From CAZSTA01 sp964609495 [NCBI: uncultured bacterium] (GTDB lineage Bacteria; CAZSTA01): a DNA stretch of 5,672 nucleotides. Below, in pieces: positions 1-3,528 of this stretch. The notes under the pieces are model-generated. The model had not been told where the DNA came from. It was given only the letters and a program-made list of their open reading frames with translations, and made no database searches. The stretch lies in NCBI GenBank assembly GCA_964609495.1, contig CAZSTA010000225.1:1-5672 (forward strand), read 5' to 3'. Position numbers and translations under genes: made by a program. The stretch's first letter is position 1, and each line of letters begins with the position of its first letter.

Positions 1-72
1 GGGGGGGTTATAACTCGATCTGAAATCATTTTGATCCCCGATTCTATATGCATCCCGGTGAGGCGATTCAAC

Positions 73-101
73 TTTACAGAATCCCCAAATTATGATATAA
101 T
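73..101 (+). promoter_or_regulatory. sigma-70-type promoter with extended -10, driving the GH57 gene
   Basis: A -35 hexamer TTTACA (73-78, five of six matches to TTGACA) is followed after exactly 17 bp by a perfect TATAAT -10 (96-101). A TG at 93-94, one base upstream of the -10, makes it an extended -10 promoter. Transcription should begin near 107-109, giving a leader of about 93 nt before the ATG at 201. This is read directly from sequence; activity is inferred. It is the only convincing housekeeping-type promoter I see in the window. Confidence 0.75.
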
Positions 102-126
102 CAAACAAGAGAAATATTTATAGCTC

Positions 127-142
127 TCTTCTCGAGAGAAGG
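127..142 (+). other. small hairpin in the GH57 leader
   Basis: CTTCT (128-132) pairs with AGAAG (137-141) around a CGAG loop, with a possible T-G closing pair (127/142). It lies in the predicted 5' leader, about 46 nt upstream of the ribosome binding site. No known riboswitch or leader-peptide pattern is recognisable. The stem is short and may be incidental. Confidence 0.25.
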
Positions 143-187
143 AAGATCAGAAATCCGTGAGATTATTGACTATGTTAATAAATATTT

Positions 188-194
188 AAGGAGG
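188..194 (+). promoter_or_regulatory. strong ribosome binding site of the GH57 gene
   Basis: AAGGAGG at 188-194 is a near-perfect Shine-Dalgarno sequence, 6 nt before the ATG at 201. It fixes the start of the GH57 reading frame, since the open frame extends upstream to a TGA at 93-95 without another plausible start codon. Confidence 0.85.
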
Positions 195-200
195 TTTGTT

Positions 201-1898
201 ATGCCAGTTGGTTCTTTTACTTTCGTTCTACATAGTCACCTTCCCTATTGTCGAAAGGCGGGGATATGGCCTTTTGGAGAGGAGTGGTTACACGAAGCCT
301 TGAGTGAGACCTATATACCTCTTCTCAATGCGCTTTATGATCTAGTGGGCGAGGGAGTTAAACCTTATTTAACTTTAGGATTGACTCCCGTATTGGTCGA
401 GCAGTTAAGTGATGCTTATCTATTGGAGAAATTCACCAAGTATGTGGAAACTAAATTGGAGAATTGTGCTGAGGATATCAAAAGATATTCTGGAGAGGAT
501 GAGGAGAGAGCGGCTTTAGCCCATTTCTACCAGGAGTGGTATGCTAAGATATTGCACTCCTTCCAGGATAGATTCGGAGGGGATATAGTAAAAGCCTTTC
601 GCGATCTTCAGGAGGGAGGATATATCGAGATAATCACCTCCGCCGCTACCCATGGCTATCTTCCCCTTCTGGGGCGTGATTCCTCGATCTACTTTCAGAT
701 TAAGACCGCGGTAGATTCCTACAAGAGACATTTCGGTCGTCAACCTAGGGGTATCTGGCTTCCTGAGTGCGCCTATCGTCCGGGGTATGAATGGGTATCT
801 CCGGTCGATGAGGAAGCCAAACCAGTATTTAGACCAGGGATAGATAAGTTCTTGATCGAGAATAAATTGGAGTACTTCATAGTTGATACCCATACCCTGG
901 AAGGAGGGGCAACTCTAGGGGTTTATGCGGCTCGTTTCCCCGCTCTAAATAGATTATGGAAACAGTTTGATAAAGAATATGTTGAGATTAAAACCAAGGA
1001 AACTAAGACTACCTACCGTCCCTATCTGCTGAGATACAATCAGGATTTCGTCTCCATCTTTGGGCGTAACGAGAGGAGCGGACTGCAAGTTTGGTCAGCG
1101 GAATGGGGATATCCGGGAGATGGTTGGTATCGAGAGTTTCATAAGAAGGATCTCAATACTGGTTTACAATATTGGCGAGTCACCTCTAGCGATGCAGATC
1201 TTGGCTCTAAGGAATTGTATAATCCGCAGATAGCTATGGAGAGGGTGGAGGATAACTCCAATCACTTTGTATCGTTGATGAAAGAATTACTGGCTGATTA
1301 CAGCTCTAAATCGGTGGAGCCAGGGATAGTTGTTGCCCCTTATGATGCGGAGTTGTATGGGCATTGGTGGTTTGAGGGGGTGGAGTGGATCAAACGAGTT
1401 CTGCGCAAGATGGATAAAGATCCCGATATAGAGCTAACGACCGGGGGACGATATCTCGATAAATATCCTGCTACTGTGGTCGTCAGCCTTCCCGAAAGCT
1501 CCTGGGGAAAGGGAGGATATCACTTTATATGGCTTAATCCCGATAACGAATGGATATGGGCCTATGTCTATCGCGCTGAGGAGAGGATGGAGGGATTCGC
1601 TACTAAGTATAAAGATACCGATGATGGAGATCTCAAGCGAGTCCTCAATCAGGCGGCACGCGAGTTACTGCTTATGGAGAGTAGCGATTGGCCCTTCTTA
1701 ATATCCACTGGTCAAGCTAGGGATTATTCAGCTCAACGTTTCACTGAGCATAAGGATAAGTTTGAGCATATAGTGAAGCATATCGAAAGCGGAGATCTCA
1801 ACGAGAATTTCTGGAGATGGTTAGGTGAGATCGAGGAGCAGGATAATATCTTCCCAGATATAGATTATAGAAACTACAGGGGAGATGAGGAAAGCTAG
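201..1898 (+). CDS. GH57 glycoside hydrolase, probable 1,4-alpha-glucan branching enzyme
   Basis: This 565-residue protein is a complete family GH57 enzyme. Visible family motifs, in order, are HSHLPY (residues 11-16), THGYLPLL (150-157), GIWLPECAYRPG (184-195), VWSAEWGYPGDGWYREF (297-313) and APYDAELYGHWWFEG (379-393). By analogy with the characterised archaeal GH57 branching enzyme TK1436, the nucleophile is Glu189 in WLPEC and the acid/base is Asp382 in YDAELYGHWW. The C-terminal part (about 430-545, including ESSDWPFLISTGQA at 493-506) matches the helical DUF1957-type domain typical of branching enzymes. Length fits the family (about 520-570). The expected reaction is cleavage of alpha-1,4-glucan and transfer to form alpha-1,6 branches, in the cytoplasm (no signal peptide), for glycogen-like polymer synthesis. 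The sequence supports GH57 very strongly; branching specificity over 4-alpha-glucanotransferase or amylase is inferred from the motifs. No other glycogen gene is visible nearby, and the promoter at 73-101 suggests its own transcription start. Confidence 0.9.
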   Translation: MPVGSFTFVLHSHLPYCRKAGIWPFGEEWLHEALSETYIPLLNALYDLVGEGVKPYLTLGLTPVLVEQLSDAYLLEKFTKYVETKLENCAEDIKRYSGEDEERAALAHFYQEWYAKILHSFQDRFGGDIVKAFRDLQEGGYIEIITSAATHGYLPLLGRDSSIYFQIKTAVDSYKRHFGRQPRGIWLPECAYRPGYEWVSPVDEEAKPVFRPGIDKFLIENKLEYFIVDTHTLEGGATLGVYAARFPALNRLWKQFDKEYVEIKTKETKTTYRPYLLRYNQDFVSIFGRNERSGLQVWSAEWGYPGDGWYREFHKKDLNTGLQYWRVTSSDADLGSKELYNPQIAMERVEDNSNHFVSLMKELLADYSSKSVEPGIVVAPYDAELYGHWWFEGVEWIKRVLRKMDKDPDIELTTGGRYLDKYPATVVVSLPESSWGKGGYHFIWLNPDNEWIWAYVYRAEERMEGFATKYKDTDDGDLKRVLNQAARELLLMESSDWPFLISTGQARDYSAQRFTEHKDKFEHIVKHIESGDLNENFWRWLGEIEEQDNIFPDIDYRNYRGDEES

Positions 1899-1945
1899 AT
1901 CGCATAGCGTCGAGTGTTTACACCTGACATCAAACTTTGCTGATA

Positions 1946-1992
1946 AAGGAAACTTTTGCAGGCAACAGAACTCAAGGTTCAAAAGTTTCCTT
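1946..1992 (+). terminator. 13-bp perfect hairpin downstream of the GH57 gene, possible terminator
   Basis: AAGGAAACTTTTG (1946-1958) is perfectly complementary to CAAAAGTTTCCTT (1980-1992), enclosing a 21-nt loop. It begins 47 nt after the GH57 stop. The stem is AT-rich and is not followed by a clean U-tract (only TTCTTGGTCTTT), so it is not a canonical intrinsic terminator. It may instead protect the transcript 3' end. The inverted repeat itself is certain; the role is inferred. Confidence 0.45.
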
Positions 1993-2073
1993 CTTGGTCT
2001 TTGAGCAGATAATCGGAGTATCATATTCTCAGTTCTTCGTTAGGGAGTTAAAGACTAATTCTCCATCACCCTA

Positions 2074-2098
2074 TCCCTCTCCCACGAGGGGAGAGGGA
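2074..2098. repeat. GC-rich palindrome, REP-like
   Basis: TCCCTCTCCC (2074-2083) pairs perfectly with GGGAGAGGGA (2089-2098) around an ACGAG loop, giving a 10-bp stem. It is of the CCCTCTCCC/GGGAGAGGG class often seen as dispersed intergenic palindromes in bacterial genomes. It may also act as a transcript-end structure between the GH57 gene and the hydrolase gene. Copy number elsewhere cannot be judged from one window. Confidence 0.6.
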
Positions 2099-2127
2099 AC
2101 ATTGGGATAAGCTTGCTCTCTTTAGTT

Positions 2128-2146
2128 TCCCCTCCCTTGAGGGGGA
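2128..2146. repeat. second REP-like palindrome, related to the one at 2074
   Basis: TCCCC (2128-2132) pairs with GGGGA (2142-2146) around an 8-nt loop; alternatively CCCT/AGGG pair across the centre. The sequence aligns in the same orientation with the palindrome at 2074 (T, CCC, TCCC, two variable bases, GA, GGGG), so the two look like a diverged tandem pair separated by about 30 bp, as in clustered REP elements. No transposase is present in the window. Confidence 0.45.
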
Positions 2147-2233
2147 TTTAAGGAGAGTTCGAGATCTAACAGGAGAAAAACCTTCAATAGTCCTATTAAT
2201 TCGGTAAAGACCAATAAAATAAGGCTCTGAAAT

Positions 2234-3154
2234 ATGCGCGTTCTAACTGCTCTAATTTCGGTTTTGATAATATCTTTAAGCATTATTAATTTGGTTTCTG
2301 GGGAGGAACTCGACAAGGATACTCTCTTCTCTCACTATGATTACGATCGCCATCAACCTTTGGAGGCGACCGAGGCGCTTATCTATGAAACAGCCCTCTT
2401 CCAGGAGTATAAGATCACCTATCATAGTGTAAATGATGAGATAGTCCCTGCTCTGCTTACCATCCCTAGGAAAGGTCAGAAGCCCTATCCAGTGATCCTG
2501 TTCCTTCATGGCCATGGGGGAAGCAAGGGCGACATAGCCGATTTTATCGAGCCTATGTCCAACTATGGTTATGCTATAGCGTCTTATGACGCCCAGTATC
2601 ATGGAGAGAGAGCTCAGTTCGGTAAGGAGATATACTCAACTGATTTAGAGGCAGATAAAGAAGCGATAATTCAGACTATTATAGATGGACGGCGAGCGAT
2701 CGATTATCTGGAGACCAGAGAGGATATAGACTCCGAGCGCATCGCTATGGTAGGCGGAAGTATGGGAGCTATACTAGGTTGCGTTCTGGCAGGGGTGGAT
2801 GATCGGATCAAGGTTCCAATTCTCGTTGTCGGCGGAGGGGATATGCCCTTGATGATCGAGACGAGTGAGATGAGCGAGATGAGAGTGATAAGGGAGAGTC
2901 TTGACCTAAGCTATGAGGAACTTAGGGAGATGACCGAAGAGATCGATCCTATCAACTTCGTCAAATATATCTCTCCTCGTCCTCTACAGATGCATAATGG
3001 ACTCCACGATAAGATAGTTCCCACCGAGAGCAATCGCCTTCTTTTCGAGGCAGCTAAAGAGCCTAAGAAGATCTATTGGTATGATGCGGGGCATGATCTG
3101 CCTCTGGAGTATGTCTTTGTTCGAGTGTTGATGTGGTTACAACGATATCTTTAG
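2234..3154 (+). CDS. exported alpha/beta hydrolase (dienelactone hydrolase / acyl-peptidase-like)
   Basis: This 306-residue protein starts with a signal peptide: Arg2, a hydrophobic core at about residues 3-20, and likely cleavage near VSG/EE at 23-24. It should act in the periplasm or outside the cell. The remainder is an alpha/beta-hydrolase fold: beta-strand VILFLHGHGG (87-96) with the oxyanion-hole HG motif, nucleophile elbow GGSMG (174-178) with Ser176, acid Asp259 in GLHDKIVP, and His287 in DAGHDLP. The triad order and spacing fit the dienelactone hydrolase/prolyl-oligopeptidase-like group, which includes esterases and peptidases. The substrate cannot be read from sequence. The start is fixed by an in-frame TGA at 2228-2230 and by the signal peptide. 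The Shine-Dalgarno is weak (AAGG at 2221-2224, 9-nt spacing), unlike the strong sites of the neighbouring genes. A secretion role linked to the branching enzyme is not supported. Cleavage by a lipoprotein peptidase is unlikely, since no lipobox Cys is present. Confidence 0.85.
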   Translation: MRVLTALISVLIISLSIINLVSGEELDKDTLFSHYDYDRHQPLEATEALIYETALFQEYKITYHSVNDEIVPALLTIPRKGQKPYPVILFLHGHGGSKGDIADFIEPMSNYGYAIASYDAQYHGERAQFGKEIYSTDLEADKEAIIQTIIDGRRAIDYLETREDIDSERIAMVGGSMGAILGCVLAGVDDRIKVPILVVGGGDMPLMIETSEMSEMRVIRESLDLSYEELREMTEEIDPINFVKYISPRPLQMHNGLHDKIVPTESNRLLFEAAKEPKKIYWYDAGHDLPLEYVFVRVLMWLQRYL

Positions 3155-3160
3155 TCGAGT

Positions 3161-3205
3161 TTGAAAATCAGAGGGAGTCAACAACCTCTACTGATTGAAA
3201 ATCAG
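3161..3205 (+). repeat. 11-bp direct repeat TTGAAAATCAG
   Basis: TTGAAAATCAG occurs at 3161-3171 and again at 3195-3205, with period 34. The second copy lies within the first arm of the three-way junction. Because the 5' copy can also pair with the left strand of that arm, the duplication creates two competing folds. Confidence 0.6.
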
Positions 3206-3237
3206 TAGGGGCTTGCGAGAGCAAGCCCTGGTTGACT
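3176..3237 (+). ncRNA. three-way-junction RNA structure downstream of the hydrolase gene
   Basis: The outer stem pairs AGTCAAC (3176-3182) with GTTGACT (3231-3237). Inside are two adjoining arms: CTACTGATT/AATCAGTAG (3188-3196/3200-3208, 9 bp) and GGGCTTGC/GCAAGCCC (3209-3216/3221-3228, 8 bp) closed by a GAGA (GNRA) tetraloop. The arms abut with no unpaired base and could stack coaxially. All three helices are perfect Watson-Crick, which is unlikely by chance in 62 nt. There is no trailing U-tract, so simple termination is not indicated. It may be the 5' domain of a larger RNA or the folded left end of a mobile element. The family is unrecognised. Confidence 0.5.
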
Positions 3238-3243
3238 AGGAGG
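3238..3243 (+). promoter_or_regulatory. perfect Shine-Dalgarno AGGAGG before the small ORF
   Basis: AGGAGG is placed 7 nt before the ATG at 3251, ideal spacing. It starts immediately after the outer stem of the three-way junction, and its last base and the start codon fall within a small hairpin (GCACT 3243-3247 with GGTGC 3253-3257). The ribosome binding site is therefore sandwiched between two helices, an arrangement that could control access. Confidence 0.5.
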
Positions 3244-3250
3244 CACTGAT

Positions 3251-3412
3251 ATGGTGCAGAAGTTAGCGAAGAGAGATCACATACATACCCTAGAATACTC
3301 CTCTCGTTCTAGGCTCTATGGCTTGTTATTAAACAGTTCTGAGGGTAGGAACAGTGTGACAGGCTTAAAAACCTTCGCTAACAACTCCGAAGAGGCTCTA
3401 ACCCACCATTAG
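3251..3412 (+). CDS. possible small ORF, 53 residues, function unknown
   Basis: The ORF starts ATG at 3251, ends TAG at 3410-3412, and encodes 53 residues beginning MVQKLAKRDHIHTLEY and ending NNSEEALTHH. It is preceded by a perfect Shine-Dalgarno, and an in-frame TGA at 3233-3235 rules out an upstream extension. It has no signal peptide or membrane segment and is basic in its first half. I do not recognise a family. Its coding sequence contains both halves of a 10-bp long-range pairing and several hairpins, which suggests selection on RNA structure rather than protein alone. Alternatives are a genuine small protein, a regulatory leader peptide for the kinase, or the remnant tail of a longer gene such as an IS-encoded protein. 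The translation signal is the strongest argument that it is real. Confidence 0.35.
   Translation: MVQKLAKRDHIHTLEYSSRSRLYGLLLNSSEGRNSVTGLKTFANNSEEALTHH
3289..3313 (+). other. 7-bp hairpin inside the structured region
   Basis: CCTAGAA (3289-3295) pairs with TTCTAGG (3307-3313), loop of 11 nt. It is nested inside the long-range pairing 3262-3271/3373-3382, consistent with a multi-branched RNA domain. Confidence 0.4.
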
Positions 3413-3441
3413 GTGGAGGAACACTTTATATTAGTGTTCAA
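3403..3441 (+). other. two adjacent 3' hairpins ending in TTCAA
   Basis: CCACC/GGTGG (3403-3407/3412-3416, loop ATTA) is followed 2 nt later by GAACACT/AGTGTTC (3419-3425/3433-3439, loop TTATATT). The second stem runs directly into TTCAA (3437-3441). A subterminal hairpin next to TCAA or TTCAA resembles the right ends of IS200/IS605-family elements and the 3' end of TnpB-associated guide RNA scaffolds. The hairpins are certain; the transposon interpretation is tentative. Confidence 0.4.
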
Positions 3442-3515
3442 AACTCAATCAGTCGGGGTCTTCGTGCCTGATTTAAGATGATAGGGTGATGAGCTAATGA
3501 TTGGTAGATCGGGAA

Positions 3516-3521
3516 GAGGAG
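3516..3521 (+). promoter_or_regulatory. ribosome binding site of the kinase-ATPase gene
   Basis: GAGGAG at 3516-3521 lies 7 nt before the ATG at 3529. An in-frame TAG at 3505-3507 with no start codon between confirms 3529 as the start. Confidence 0.8.
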
Positions 3522-3528
3522 ACAAGAA

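Larger units (their letters stand above)
1899..2233. other. 335-bp intergenic region between GH57 and hydrolase genes
   Basis: This stretch holds the AT-rich hairpin (1946-1992) and the two GC-rich palindromes (2074-2146). I see no coding sequence or tRNA in it. No convincing promoter for the downstream hydrolase is visible: TAAAAT at 2215-2220 has no matching -35 element and lies only 13 nt before the start codon. The spacing and hairpins argue against tight operon coupling of the flanking genes. Confidence 0.6.
3155..3528. other. 374-bp structured intergenic region, possible ncRNA or decayed mobile element
   Basis: The gap between the hydrolase and kinase genes is packed with complementary segments: a three-way junction (3176-3237), hairpins at 3243-3257, 3289-3313, 3336-3352, 3403-3416 and 3419-3439, a 10-bp long-range pairing (3262-3271 with 3373-3382) and a weaker stem at 3447-3473. 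It also contains a 53-codon ORF with an ideal ribosome binding site. I do not recognise a known RNA family: it lacks the conserved cores of tmRNA, RNase P, group II intron domain V, or cobalamin riboswitch. No convincing promoter for the kinase gene is seen here. Confidence 0.5.

Noticed and set aside
1-72. end of an upstream gene or regulatory element before the promoter
   Set aside because: I see no clear reading frame or motif. GATTCT (40-45) and AGAATC (78-83) form a short inverted repeat overlapping the -35 region, but six bases at this distance is weak evidence for an operator.
516-893. 125-codon open frame on the - strand within the GH57 gene
   Set aside because: It lies wholly inside a well-supported GH57 coding region and its translation shows no recognisable domain; it is a shadow frame.
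2194-2220. promoter for the hydrolase gene (TATTAA at 2194 or TAAAAT at 2215)
   Set aside because: Neither has an acceptable -35 element at 16-18 bp, and AT-rich spacer yields such hexamers by chance.
2276-2602. 108-codon open frame on the - strand within the hydrolase gene
   Set aside because: Antisense to a gene with signal peptide and catalytic triad; no motifs of its own.
3161-3205. CRISPR-like repeat unit
   Set aside because: There are only two 11-bp copies at 34-bp spacing and no further periodic copies; too short for a CRISPR array.
3176-3237. intrinsic terminator of the hydrolase gene
   Set aside because: The helices are strong but no U-tract follows; AGGAGG comes directly after the outer stem.
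3155-3528. tRNA, tmRNA or RNase P RNA in the structured gap
   Set aside because: There is no cloverleaf with a 7-bp acceptor stem and T-loop consensus, no tmRNA tag ending in LAA, and no RNase P conserved core. GTTCAAAAC at 3436-3444 is only superficially like a T-loop.
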